Shown: positions 51,901 to 59,099 of the stretch, in pieces
Numbering within the stretch: position 1 is the stretch's first letter
How the letters are laid out: the number at the start of each line of letters is the position of its first letter
From: Oscillospiraceae bacterium
GTDB taxonomy: Bacteria > Bacillota > Clostridia > Oscillospirales > Oscillospiraceae
NCBI GenBank assembly: GCA_015067545.1
Contig: SVMG01000002.1
Location: 1 to 64,000 of the forward strand
Direction of reading: 5' to 3'
Length of the DNA stretch: 64,000 nt
The notes under the pieces: generated by a model
What the model saw: only the letters and a program-made list of their open reading frames with translations
The model's database searches: none
Told to the model about the DNA's origin: nothing
Translations under genes and position numbers: made by a program

Positions 51901-53231
51901 TTCAAGCCTATGGCATATTTGCCTTCCGCAGCCGGGGTAAGCTTGGTCTTATCACCGTACGTCGACCAGCCGGTTTTACCCTCTTCAAAGCCGCTGTTGG
52001 TAAACAGGTTCTCTACCTTGCGGATATAGATGTTCTGCTGAACAGTGAGGCCTTTCGGGTTAGGGTATGCACTGTCGTCCAGCGTACCCACAAGGGTATA
52101 TTTTCCGCACTTGGTCACATCCAATTGGGAATAATCCCACGTAACCTTCAAAGAACCAGTCTCGCCCTTGTCAGTCAGGATCTCTACAGTCTCGGGCAGT
52201 CCCAGAGAGCTCTGCCAGTCATTGCCGGCATACTTATCGTAATTGACTGCCACGAATCGGGACAGTAATTCAGTCTTGATCTCGGCAATATTGGACGGCT
52301 CGGCCTTTAACGGCACGTTCAGGGGTACCAGTTCGGCATCGTCAAGATACGTACCAATATCAGTGAAGGAGACGGTTTTATCAGTCTTGACAAAGTTAAA
52401 TCGCAACTGGGCAGAGGTGAGGTTTGCAGGCAGTTCCACAACGCCCCCGGAAATCGCATATTCCGTGCCCAGCTCAAACTGGGTGCCCTTGATCTTCTGG
52501 CTGCTCGGAACATCGGTCTGCTCACCGTACTTATAGAAAAACTGGGTGTAGAAGTTTACTGCGACATCGCTTTCGCCTTTACGGGCATAAATTCCGAAGT
52601 AATACTGGCCGGCCCCCATAGCATTTACTCTTGCGGCAACATTGGGCGCGCTGTCGTCGGTAGTACCGGTACTCTTATTGAAGCCGTTAATTGAGGTTTT
52701 GGTTGCGGTTGTGTATTTGGCCCAAGCAGCATACTTGCCACTTCTGACATACGTAGAAGTATAACGGGGATTGGCACCGGGGATTTCCCAGCCGGTGGGT
52801 CCGGCGGTTGCGCAAGATTCAAAATCACTGTTGGCAAACAAGTTGATTTTCTCCTGCACCTGGATGGTGATGGTCACACCCAGGTTTTGGCTGTTGGTAG
52901 CACCAACAGGCAGGGTTACCGTACCGGGCAGATAGTAGTAACCGGGAGTTCTCGGATCCAGGGGCGAGGTATCCCAGGTAACAGGAGCCTCTGCTGTCGT
53001 ATCATCCGCCAATGTGACGGTGACCGATGCAGGCAGCCCGAGCTTACTTTCCCAGCCGTCACCGAAATAGTCATCGTAATCTTCTACGATGGTCTTGCCG
53101 GTAGGCTTGGTGATTGCCTTGATGTCGGTGCTGGCATCCACAGCCCAAACTGCGCCCGGAATGTAGGACAGCAGCATGACCATGGCCAACGCCATCGAGG
53201 CAATACGCTTTTTCATGGTGATCTTTTTCAT
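45948..53231 (-). CDS. Giant membrane-anchored surface protein with repeated Ig/CBM-like modules, beta-helix and cohesin-like domain
   Basis: This 2427-residue protein starts at the ATG at 53231, behind AGGAGG. A signal peptide (residues 1-31) is followed by four tandem units, each an Ig-like part (NYDKYVGANWQEALGLPAKV, then VTWDYSPLNLTKTGKY) plus a carbohydrate-binding-like part beginning N-L-F/I-x-N-x-x-F-E, starting near residues 47, 329, 600 and 867. A right-handed parallel beta-helix spans about 1214-1795 (IYISTSGSEDNDGLSPDSPK, PEISHCYIDLM). Further Ig-like domains, another CBM-like part (about 1985-2130), an atrophied Ig repeat (about 2160-2240) and a cohesin-like domain (about 2247-2360, FSAAISKDQTVKPGDEFQV) follow. 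It ends in a membrane helix and KKKKQTPPEEN. It probably binds or cleaves a polysaccharide at the cell surface. Confidence 0.85.
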   Translation of the reverse strand: MKKITMKKRIASMALAMVMLLSYIPGAVWAVDASTDIKAITKPTGKTIVEDYDDYFGDGWESKLGLPASVTVTLADDTTAEAPVTWDTSPLDPRTPGYYYLPGTVTLPVGATNSQNLGVTITIQVQEKINLFANSDFESCATAGPTGWEIPGANPRYTSTYVRSGKYAAWAKYTTATKTSINGFNKSTGTTDDSAPNVAARVNAMGAGQYYFGIYARKGESDVAVNFYTQFFYKYGEQTDVPSSQKIKGTQFELGTEYAISGGVVELPANLTSAQLRFNFVKTDKTVSFTDIGTYLDDAELVPLNVPLKAEPSNIAEIKTELLSRFVAVNYDKYAGNDWQSSLGLPETVEILTDKGETGSLKVTWDYSQLDVTKCGKYTLVGTLDDSAYPNPKGLTVQQNIYIRKVENLFTNSGFEEGKTGWSTYGDKTKLTPAAEGKYAIGLKSSKSNNSDYNMVFPNTTHQKQLANLVAAAGAGQYYISAQARDFLYDDETAHTDALSVYIKTSYKTDANAKSWSFLGNTQEVTLSSDRYVTAGGIFDFTGEEAAIYPVLYLKSATKFASQWILADDMQFLPINVLIPKGEEPADIVEVTSNIPVRAVVQNYDKYVGANWQEALGLPAKVEVKTTNGVTGSVNVTWDYSPLNLTKTGKYVLVGTLDDSAYPNPDNLYVTQTIYIREAKNLISNGGFEGGKTSWGWGSDVEASATPAAEGKFALALKSSAKGTTSASMLISSGTTALAQKIAEAGAGQYYLGVQVRDYLHSGETTHTEPLETVLRLRYKKDVNASSSSLKGETDKITLTETYQESSGVFNLDGDEVWARVDLYMLSSTKFADQWILVDDVQFIPLNVTVQTYEGAAEEVLTIIPERNIIQNYPNYIAGYTTADLLFPETVEVRSTKGEIVKVGVQWDYNNLNLSKLGTYTLTGVLEDMQLANPNALTVDQVVHVVSYQNLLTNGGFEDADDHWTKNDRVSILGVTSPVRNGDMALEFTIGTMPDYKSSWLQAFFSNAALSLGEKVTATGGGRYFFGSWAHGTESSLDMQVETRFLYKNAAKGDTTTTKTSSKINLSASQYIQSGDVVDVPDDITWSRMDIYFYGTPDQMRLSKLYLDQLELVPLNVEIPNMNDIISCEDPAHVYVHEGTSFAGLNLPSTLQVQLKNGQRFEIGVTWDKSTYDCDKIGDQTITGTLNLGGKYANTKGFAPVVQVTVRAKGEDLRQTIYISTSGSEDNDGLSPDSPKQDATKIPTYLKQGYNVRLKRGDIWYLPKNTFSLKDIYGTAEAPLVIGAYGSGDKLPVIGFLAKVENSAWKLVDAKRNVYAADVSSVGTKNGISAHRLFVNDQPYIHQNRTNYVALDAGQYCSYDGTLYIRTEGGAPENVEFIPNSAGGPRITIERTSHLTIEFIHIKGGSPVNNLIRMNAPTEYIKLQYLNITHSFYYQLVMEASDERVNYKPEISHCYIDLMFSQEEADLSGVGGDPSVWDAHLTEGITMRDGVDGAWIHHNTIRDVSHAYIAIESLDRSSDYKTTGVRNCIIEDNLLDGSKLGYARAFNICGGPNLSGTEMCRDNTFRRNRCYGMSTASHLFGMNNLIYSNVFSFLHCKYNEEGELRDGKGAVPWAFDTYPYSGHTSVGNMVINNTFYDVGSAVGLIDKSNSVYNTIYANNLIVNYTSDSGTYSNIGAISDNTIGLQYVMNNGVYADGRVDHFMVDSKIYTAEDVNGVNAGYSGNIFADPKFLNADLTLSGTVVQDFTLSSESPMRYAGLSLYNSVYEYFPAWERLKAEYTDLNGVVYLAESPSIGAISYSEKITGEVASVGKLKDVVARTGAEFSQLFLPETVSAVSKSGIDVMLLIVWSDVGFDSSKPGTVTITGELRNGPHTDLNIAGKTVSVNIQIKDRLELMNIETQLNNLTVFYNTSLEDVIAQLPQTLKVRVETGFEEELPVTWTCENYNPTVPDVYTFKCVLPESMLTNADEWELEVEVRVLHEIGRGMELLINPDFIDGTSPGPWKFGWGTGNFKVTQDPEYLLDGEPASAIVTAEGRYGSLQQDVTGQVKLLGAGKYLFRCYMRSYLPLEPINSSYACLQVQSPSSYTQRCRAIANIGEEWVEFYSVMDVHDVDEATQIMFHTSTGKTADDAKNKRSYVIAGCSFIFLGTTDEEVEATLDSVGLTWNTIKGENESEKNVMSDLTLPSTTGEASKITWSSSDESVITSDGKVTMGRLPKTVTMTAKITYKGIETTKKFTVTVPRDPQLPVFSAAISKDQTVKPGDEFQVTISLDSKNATVFNVYRFTLSFSTSRLEFVGISDPNSKVEVDGGRIVISGIGTERPITDTITLTFRAKKDGVTDIKLASVEMDYDPNASLDSLPTMTVTKNAATITIEKVESGDDAIEDNTGKDNTATIWIVIGLVAAALICGGVIAFILIKKKKQTPPEEN

Positions 53232-53271
53232 AATGTACCTCCTAATATTTCGCATATGGAGTTCTGAGTTA

Positions 53272-53335
53272 ACCATATCAAATAATCTTTCAAAAAGAAA
53301 CACAAGGATTTTGTTATCTATCTCTAGTTTTTTGC
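53272..53335 (-). promoter_or_regulatory. AraC-type site and promoter of the giant surface protein gene (site C)
   Basis: On the minus strand GCAAAAAACTAG begins at 53335 and ACAAAATCCTTGTG at 53314 (21 bp). The -10 TATGGT is at 53277-53272, 37 bp after the second half-site start. A further pair, TGCAAAACT at 53399 and TGCACAAAACT at 53378, is also 21 bp apart. The -35 region is poor. Confidence 0.75.
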
Positions 53336-53406
53336 GTATTGTGCAACCTGTTGAAAACGATGCGTGGAGTTTTGTGCATCCTGCGCGAACAGTTTTGCAA
53401 ATAGAA

Positions 53407-53441
53407 ATTCCCCCACAGAAGGGTAGCTTCTGTGGGGGAAT
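53407..53441 (-). terminator. Terminator after the 37-residue peptide gene
   Basis: ATTCCCCCACAGAA (53407-53420) pairs perfectly with 53428-53441; on the minus strand TTTCTATTT follows. It ends the operon of the 971-residue protein. Confidence 0.82.
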
Positions 53442-53455
53442 CGTAAATTCTAGGA

Positions 53456-53569
53456 TCAGCCCTTGGGCAGACGGTTGTCTTCGTCGTCGGGATCGCCGCT
53501 TGTCAGCAGGATGTTCTCCTTTGCGAAGAGGAGCACTTCCAGCTTGGGTTCTTCAAAATAAGTCTTCAT
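53456..53569 (-). CDS. 37-residue peptide gene
   Basis: The ATG at 53569 lies 7 bp behind AGAGGAG, and the frame closes at 53456 directly before a terminator. The peptide starts MKTYFEEPKLEVLLFAKENI, continues with a Leu-Leu-Thr-Ser-Gly motif and ends in an acidic stretch (DPDDEDNRLPKG). It has no signal peptide. I recall similar short M-K-x-Y-x-x-P-x-L-E-V peptides with a T-S-G motif next to secreted protein genes in gut clostridia, without known function. It is cotranscribed with the 971-residue protein. The pattern of a conserved leader-like front and variable tail is compatible with a modified-peptide precursor, but no modifying enzyme is nearby. Confidence 0.62.
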   Translation of the reverse strand: MKTYFEEPKLEVLLFAKENILLTSGDPDDEDNRLPKG

Positions 53570-53584
53570 ATTCGTTCTCCTCTC

Positions 53585-56500
53585 TTATTGCATTGTTTCA
53601 AAGTAGGCCTTTGCGGATTCACCCACAGCCAGGATGGCCTTGTAGATGTCGCCCTTGGCCAGCTGGCGGCCAGCGTAGCTTGCCATGCTGTCGGTAACGG
53701 TGATCTCACCAATGGTAACGGTGATCACGGTGTTCACATCAGCAAGCGCCAGGCCTTCGATCTTGACGCTCCACTCATCATAGTATGCATCCAGTGTCAC
53801 GGGGATCTCCTTGGTAACGGGGTCGCCGCTTACGGGATCATAGGTGACGGTAGCGATCTCATTGCCGGTCAGCGCAGCCTTGGCAAAGAAGACCTCCATA
53901 ATGATGCTGCTTTCCAAAGTCAGGGTGCTGCCGGTCCATTCTACAGGATTGGTGGCAGAGCCGGGAGCGGTAACATCGCGGATGGGGGTATCCAGATCGC
54001 TGTTAACCAGATTTGTAACATTGTAATCGAATTCTTCCTGGGCGGCAGCGCCGTAGTGCAGCAGATCGGTGCACAGGGTCTGCAGCTGCGGATTCTTTTC
54101 AGCAATACGGATCAGGTAGTCCTTCATGGAATCCACCCAAACGCCGATGACATTTTCTTCTGCGTCATACAGGGTGACGGTGATGGTGTCGCCCATTTCC
54201 TTGGCGGCCATGCCGTTGTAGGAGATGTAGGAATCATTTTCCTTGTCGATCTTGATGTCTTCCACAGACTTGACCTGCTCAACGGTGGTGCCGTCGGCCT
54301 TGGTCTGCACGATCTTGGCAGATGCCACGGTGCTGAGCACTGCATCGTTGATGTAGAAGTTCATATCCAGACTGTTGTCCAGATCGGCAGAGGCGTACTT
54401 GATGGCCTGTGCAGGTTCTACCTCGCGGATAGCGTCGCAGATGTTACAATCGGGGTCGGAGTCATTGTCATAGGTGTGCTCGCCGGTAGCGGGGACAGGA
54501 GTGGTCACGCGGCTGATTTCTGCATCACAGACGGAGCAATAAACCACGGTGTCGTAGGAGCCGTCCTTGCCGCAGGTTGCAGCGACGTTGTTCTCAACAA
54601 CAGCCTCGGCTTCGGTGTGGCCCAGGGCCTCGACTTCGTCAGAGTTGTAGCTGTCACCGCACAGGGGGCAGTAGTTGATGGTGTAGCCAGCCTCGGTACA
54701 GGTGGGCTCAACAACCTGAGTCAGGCGATCGGCGTGCTCGCAGTCAGCAGGCAGGGGCAGATTGATCCTCAGCGGGAACACTTCGATGTTATCCAGATAG
54801 AAATAAGCGGCGGCCGTTCCAATCGTAGCCTGAACATAAAGTCTGTATTGCGGATTCAGTGTATCGATGTCGAACTGGCAACCAATCGTTTGCCATTCTT
54901 CGGTGAGTGTTACAGCTGTACCGGTCTTTTGCGCCTTGAATCCGGAGGTAGCGGTAGCACTAGTGTTATAATAGATTCTAGGCCACAGCTGTGTATCGGC
55001 ACGTGCAGGAACATAACTATCTTCGCCTTCGGTACCATAAGACACGCTCTTTGCAATAAACTGCATGTAATACTGACCTGCACCGCTATTGGCAATTCCC
55101 TCGCTTAGTTTAGGAGTGCCTAAACCATTAGTTGAGAAAAGCACCGACTTATTTGTAGCAGTACTGCTTGCTTTGAAACGTGCAATATAATCCGCCTCAT
55201 CATCCGGATTTTCAACTCTGAGTAGCGTGTAACCTAGTTCCCAACCCTCGGCCTTATTAGTAGCTGTTCCAATTTTAAAATCGCCGTTGTGGACCAGATT
55301 GGTCTTCTCGCGGATAAGAACGACCTGCTGAACGGTCACGTTGTTGTCGTTCGTATATTTCAGAGTGCTCAGCTTGCCGGTGAGGACATACTTGCCTGTT
55401 ACAGACAGATCCTCCAGAGGAGCGTAGTCCCAAACTACTTCGACAGTATCGGTAGTGCCGTCGGATACTGTTACGGTAACGGTAGCGGGCAGATTCAGAC
55501 CGGCCTTCCAATCTGCCACGTAGGTGTCATAATCCTTAACAATGGCAATGGGAGCAAGGGCGCTAACCTCAGTGATGTTGATCGCAGGCTCGTTTTCGAT
55601 GGGCAGAACACTGATATTGCAGAGCTCCAGATCGTCCAAGTAGATCAAATCACCGTTGCCGCCATTGGGGAAGCTTGCAAGCACTTGGGGGAATACAGTG
55701 GAAACGACAGAATCAGCAGGAACCGTGTAAACAGCAACCGAATTGACCCAGCTGTCTTTCTGCATTGCATTCTGAATCACATAACTTGCATCCAGTTCGG
55801 TACCATCTTCCAGCGTGAAGGTCGCACCGGGGCGCAATTCATGCTCATCGACGGCTTCTTCATTCAGGCGGCCCCAAACACTGAAGCAGTACTCACCGCT
55901 GCCGCTTGCATTCACCAAAGCAGCAATTTCATCATAATAGTCGTCTTTAATATAAGTCAGCTGCGGATTTGTCTCCTCGGCGGAATAGTTGAACTGACGG
56001 GAATAGGTACCGTCCTTGACCGGAGAGGTTACGGGCGTAATAAAGCCTGTCTTGTTTGCATAGTTGTTCGTCCAGGGGGACTTAAAGCCATAGTTGGCTG
56101 TGCTGTCCTCAAAGCTGGGGTCATACTCTGCCAGCAGGTTGACTCTTTGGCGCACTTCCACTGTGATGGAGGTGGTCAGGGTCTCCTCGCCGACAACCAC
56201 TGCGCCGGGGATGGAGTAGTAGCCCAGAACACTGGGATCTACATATTCGGCAGGATCTGCCCAGGTGACGGGTGTGGCAACACCGTCAACGGAAACCTCT
56301 GCAGGCAGATTGGCTTTCACGCTTTCGGCCCAGCTGCCTTCGTCGACGCCCTTGAGCACATCGTAATCCTGTACGATAGAGACACCAACGGGCTTTTCGA
56401 TCTCGGCTGCGCTTGCTGCCAAGGTGATCGCCGGCATGATAGACAGCACCATGGCAAAGGCCAGCAACAGGGAGATCAACTTCTTACTGTTGTTTTTCAT
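53585..56500 (-). CDS. Secreted 971-residue modular protein with Ig/CBM-like units and paired-CxxC repeats
   Basis: The start is the ATG at 56500, behind AGGAGG; the signal peptide is MKNNSKKLISLLLAFAMVLS and ends near A-S-A-A. There are two units related to those of the giant neighbour: Ig-like parts near residues 30 and 323 (IVKDYDTYVADWKAGLNLPA, VVWDYAPLEDLSVTGKYVL), each followed by a CBM-like part (NLVHNGDFKIG). Paired-CxxC repeats follow at about 583-700 (INYCPLCGDSYN, VYCSVCDAEISR), as in the lipoprotein at 30026. The C-terminal 270 residues form a domain with YLIRIAEKNPQLQTLCTDLL. There is no membrane anchor or dockerin signature. It is likely released or wall-associated and binds glycans. 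Confidence 0.8.
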   Translation of the reverse strand: MKNNSKKLISLLLAFAMVLSIMPAITLAASAAEIEKPVGVSIVQDYDVLKGVDEGSWAESVKANLPAEVSVDGVATPVTWADPAEYVDPSVLGYYSIPGAVVVGEETLTTSITVEVRQRVNLLAEYDPSFEDSTANYGFKSPWTNNYANKTGFITPVTSPVKDGTYSRQFNYSAEETNPQLTYIKDDYYDEIAALVNASGSGEYCFSVWGRLNEEAVDEHELRPGATFTLEDGTELDASYVIQNAMQKDSWVNSVAVYTVPADSVVSTVFPQVLASFPNGGNGDLIYLDDLELCNISVLPIENEPAINITEVSALAPIAIVKDYDTYVADWKAGLNLPATVTVTVSDGTTDTVEVVWDYAPLEDLSVTGKYVLTGKLSTLKYTNDNNVTVQQVVLIREKTNLVHNGDFKIGTATNKAEGWELGYTLLRVENPDDEADYIARFKASSTATNKSVLFSTNGLGTPKLSEGIANSGAGQYYMQFIAKSVSYGTEGEDSYVPARADTQLWPRIYYNTSATATSGFKAQKTGTAVTLTEEWQTIGCQFDIDTLNPQYRLYVQATIGTAAAYFYLDNIEVFPLRINLPLPADCEHADRLTQVVEPTCTEAGYTINYCPLCGDSYNSDEVEALGHTEAEAVVENNVAATCGKDGSYDTVVYCSVCDAEISRVTTPVPATGEHTYDNDSDPDCNICDAIREVEPAQAIKYASADLDNSLDMNFYINDAVLSTVASAKIVQTKADGTTVEQVKSVEDIKIDKENDSYISYNGMAAKEMGDTITVTLYDAEENVIGVWVDSMKDYLIRIAEKNPQLQTLCTDLLHYGAAAQEEFDYNVTNLVNSDLDTPIRDVTAPGSATNPVEWTGSTLTLESSIIMEVFFAKAALTGNEIATVTYDPVSGDPVTKEIPVTLDAYYDEWSVKIEGLALADVNTVITVTIGEITVTDSMASYAGRQLAKGDIYKAILAVGESAKAYFETMQ

Positions 56501-56540
56501 ATGTTCGCCTCCTAAAAATTTTTGCTTAGGGTACGAATAA

Positions 56541-56604
56541 ATCATAGCAGAACAAGCACAGCAAAAAAACACAAGTATTTTGTGGGGTATCTTCAAATTT
56601 TTGC
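56541..56604 (-). promoter_or_regulatory. AraC-type site and promoter of the 971-residue protein gene (site D)
   Basis: On the minus strand GCAAAAATTTG begins at 56604 and ACAAAATACTTGTG at 56583 (21 bp). The -10 TATGAT is at 56546-56541, 37 bp after the second half-site start. The rest of the gap up to YesL (56605-56829) holds no other recognisable element. Confidence 0.75.
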
Positions 56605-56829
56605 ATTTTGTTTATATTGCAAAAAATTACAGGGGTGATTATAGTAAATTTCACGATGGGTAGCCTTATTAGCATAGTTACACAATAACATGTTGCTGCA
56701 GAGGGTGGCAGGCAGCGGGAGCAAATCCCCACGGCAACCGCGTCGTTGCGAGGGGTGCAAAAAATTGGTGATGCGCAATATTGACAAAAGTTGTATGATG
56801 ATAGAAAGACTTACTAAAGGAGATACTTT

Positions 56830-57483
56830 ATGGGCAACATCTTTCGTTGGGACTCCCCATTTGCGCAAAAGCTGGCAATGGTGGGGAATTCCATTCTTTT
56901 AAACGTATTATGGCTGCTGTGCAGCCTGCCGGTGGTTACTATGGGTGCTTCCACCGCTGCACTCTATTATGTGGTGTTTCAATATCAGACTTCAGATGAG
57001 ACCGCTGTGATCAAGCCCTTCTTCCGGGCATTTATAAAGGATTTCAAGCAGGCAACACTTCTGTGGATCCCCACATTGGCAATCATCACTCTGCTGATAT
57101 TGGATCTGCGGTATCTCTTCGCTTATGGCGGCAACTCCCTTATGTGGGTGGTCGTCATTGTTGCCAGTGTGGTCTTCCTGATGATCCAAACCCAGCTGCT
57201 GCCCCAGGTGGCACGCTTTGAGAACAAGCTGGGAACTATCATTAAAAATGCCGCACTGCTTACTATATTACATATGCCCTCCGCTTTTCTCATGGCGACG
57301 CTGAATATTCTTCCTGTTGTCATTTTCCTTCTGCTCCCGGTGGAATTCATGCGATGGTTGCCCCTGTGGGTCGGCATTTACTTTGCATTGGTAGCCTACA
57401 TGAACGGTCGGATGCTGCTGAAGCAATGGGCAAAGCATATTCCGCCGGAAGTAGATGAGGGGGAAGAAAATGAAGAACAGTAA
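56830..57483 (+). CDS. yesL: YesL-family membrane protein (DUF624)
   Basis: This 217-residue protein starts behind AAAGGAGA. It opens with MGNIFRWDSPFAQKLAMVGN, the DUF624/YesL start, and has about five membrane helices (LLNVLWLLCSLPVVTMGAST and others) and an acidic tail. In Bacillus YesL lies beside the yesMN sensor/regulator pair and LplB/YtcP-type permeases, which matches its place at the edge of this AraC/importer locus. The molecular function is unknown. Its 3' end overlaps the EamA gene by 14 bp, so the two are translationally coupled. Confidence 0.87.
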   Translation: MGNIFRWDSPFAQKLAMVGNSILLNVLWLLCSLPVVTMGASTAALYYVVFQYQTSDETAVIKPFFRAFIKDFKQATLLWIPTLAIITLLILDLRYLFAYGGNSLMWVVVIVASVVFLMIQTQLLPQVARFENKLGTIIKNAALLTILHMPSAFLMATLNILPVVIFLLLPVEFMRWLPLWVGIYFALVAYMNGRMLLKQWAKHIPPEVDEGEENEEQ

Positions 57484-58351
57484 ACTGCTGCCGTATTTGG
57501 CAGCAACACTAGGCAACGTCATTTGGGGTCTGAGCTTTCTGTTTATTACAGAGGCACTGAAATATGCCCCCTCACCTGTGATGCTGGCCCACCGCTTTTT
57601 GATCTCCGCTCTTGTGACCGGCATTTTTCTGCTGATCCGGGGAAAGAAGGTTACCTTCAAGGGCAAGAGCTGGAAATCTCTTGTGCTGATGATGGCATTT
57701 CAGGCAGTCTATTATATTTTTGAAACCTTAGGTCTGCAATACAGCAATACCACGATTGCCGGCTTGGTGTTGGCTGCTGTGCCTGTGGTGACCATTTTTA
57801 CCGGGGCGGTTTTTCTCAAGGAGATTCCCACCCGGCGGCAAGCACTTCTCTGTCTGCTCCCTGTTGCGGGTGTGATCCTGATGACTGTCTACGGAAATGA
57901 ATTGGGGGCTCTGCAGCCACTTGGCATTGTGTTTCTCTTGCTCACCTGTCTGTCTTCTGCGTTTTACAAAACCGCTGCCCGCAAAAGTTCCCAGGATTTT
58001 GATCCCTGGGAACGGACCTTTTTCGTTCTTACCTCCTCCGCCCTGTTCTTCAGCATATCGGGCATGAATGAAACAGGCTGGAACATCGGTGAATTCTTTG
58101 CACCCATGGCCAACGGGCAATACGTCATTGCGGTACTGTTTTTGAGCCTGCTGTGTTCTGTGGCAGCAAATACGCTGGTTAATTATGCCGTAGGAAAGAT
58201 GGAAGTGATGAAGCTGGCTTCTTTCGGCGCACTTTCTTCCCTTTGCACCATGGTGGCAGGTGTTTTGATCCTGCACGAACCGGTAAATCTGGGCCTGCTG
58301 ATCGGCGCAGTGCTGATCCTTGTAGGCATCCACCGGCTGACAGCAAAATAA
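57470..58351 (+). CDS. EamA/DMT-family transporter
   Basis: This protein of 293 residues starts at the ATG at 57470 (MKNSKLLPYL), behind GAGGGGGA, overlapping YesL. Ten membrane helices form two EamA repeats (LGNVIWGLSFLFITEALKYA and FVLTSSALFFSISGM with LVNYAVGKMEVMKLASFGAL). The family exports small metabolites such as amino acids or nucleosides; the substrate is unknown. It is followed by a terminator. Confidence 0.87.
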   Translation: MKNSKLLPYLAATLGNVIWGLSFLFITEALKYAPSPVMLAHRFLISALVTGIFLLIRGKKVTFKGKSWKSLVLMMAFQAVYYIFETLGLQYSNTTIAGLVLAAVPVVTIFTGAVFLKEIPTRRQALLCLLPVAGVILMTVYGNELGALQPLGIVFLLLTCLSSAFYKTAARKSSQDFDPWERTFFVLTSSALFFSISGMNETGWNIGEFFAPMANGQYVIAVLFLSLLCSVAANTLVNYAVGKMEVMKLASFGALSSLCTMVAGVLILHEPVNLGLLIGAVLILVGIHRLTAK

Positions 58352-58355
58352 CAAA

Positions 58356-58387
58356 AAAATCGGCACATTGCGTGCCGATTTTTTCTT
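58356..58387. terminator. Bidirectional terminator between EamA and rubrerythrin genes
   Basis: AAAATCGGCAC (58356-58366) pairs with GTGCCGATTTT (58372-58382), followed by TTTCTTT on the plus strand and A-to-T complement on the other. Confidence 0.88.
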
Positions 58388-58395
58388 TGTGCTTT

Positions 58396-58935
58396 TTAGT
58401 AGTTCTCTGCGTGGATCTCGAAGTAGCTCTGGGGATGGTTGCAGGTGGGGCAAACCTCGGGAGCCTTGGTGCCCACCACCAGGTGACCGCAGTTACGGCA
58501 CTCCCAAACCTTGACCTCGCTCTTTTTGAAGACTTCCGCAGTCTCCACATTCTTCAGCAGGGCGCGGTAACGCTCCTCATGATGCTTTTCAATCTCAGCG
58601 ACCAAACGGAACTTGGCTGCCAGCTCGTGGAAGCCCTCCTCCTCGGCAGTCTTGGCAAAGCCGGCATACATATCCGTCCACTCGTAGTTCTCACCTGCGG
58701 CAGCATTGCCCAGGTTTTCAGCGGTATCGCCGATGCCGTTGAGTTCCTTGAACCACAGCTTTGCGTGCTCCTTTTCATTATCGGCAGTCTTCAAAAACAG
58801 TGCCGCGATCTGCTCATAGCCTTCCTTCTTGGCCTTGGATGCAAAATAGGTGTATTTATTTCTGGCCTCGGACTCGCCGGAGAAGGCTGCCATCAGATTT
58901 TTCTCGGTCTGGGTACCTGCGTATTTGTTGGACAT
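58396..58935 (-). CDS. Rubrerythrin
   Basis: This protein of 179 residues starts at the ATG at 58935 ([20 protein letters not shown]), behind TTGGAGG. A ferritin-like four-helix domain carries the di-iron ligands in [26 protein letters not shown] and [13 protein letters not shown]-terminal rubredoxin-like domain follows, with CRNCG and CPTC. Rubrerythrins reduce hydrogen peroxide in anaerobes, so the organism is most likely an obligate anaerobe. It stands alone, divergent from the metal-dependent regulator. Confidence 0.94.
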   Translation of the reverse strand: MSNKYAGTQTEKNLMAAFSGESEARNKYTYFASKAKKEGYEQIAALFLKTADNEKEHAKLWFKELNGIGDTAENLGNAAAGENYEWTDMYAGFAKTAEEEGFHELAAKFRLVAEIEKHHEERYRALLKNVETAEVFKKSEVKVWECRNCGHLVVGTKAPEVCPTCNHPQSYFEIHAENY

Positions 58936-58984
58936 ATCGTTTACCTCCAATGTAAAATTGATGGAATGTACCATCTTCTAGTAC

Positions 58985-59012
58985 AGTATACCACAAATTC
59001 CATTTCTTTCAA
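58985..59012 (-). promoter_or_regulatory. Promoter of the rubrerythrin gene
   Basis: On the minus strand TTGAAA (59012-59007), 16 bp, and TATACT (58990-58985). Confidence 0.6.
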
Positions 59013-59041
59013 CAGGATATTTAATTTTTATCCCGCTATGC

Positions 59042-59070
59042 TTGCAAATTTTTCCCATTCATGGTATGCT
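59042..59070 (+). promoter_or_regulatory. Promoter of the DtxR/MntR-like gene
   Basis: TTGCAA (59042-59047), a 17-bp spacer and TATGCT (59065-59070), about 20 bp before the ribosome binding site. Confidence 0.5.
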
Positions 59071-59099
59071 AAACGCAGCAAAACGCAAGGAGGTGTCGT

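Noticed and set aside
45969..55108. Plus-strand frames of 300-500 residues opposite the large surface protein genes
   Set aside because: Codon-complement artefacts of long modular genes; no ribosome binding sites or family motifs.
56782..56810. TTGACA before YesL as a -35 box
   Set aside because: No -10 hexamer at 16-18 bp spacing; TATGAT follows after only 9 bp.
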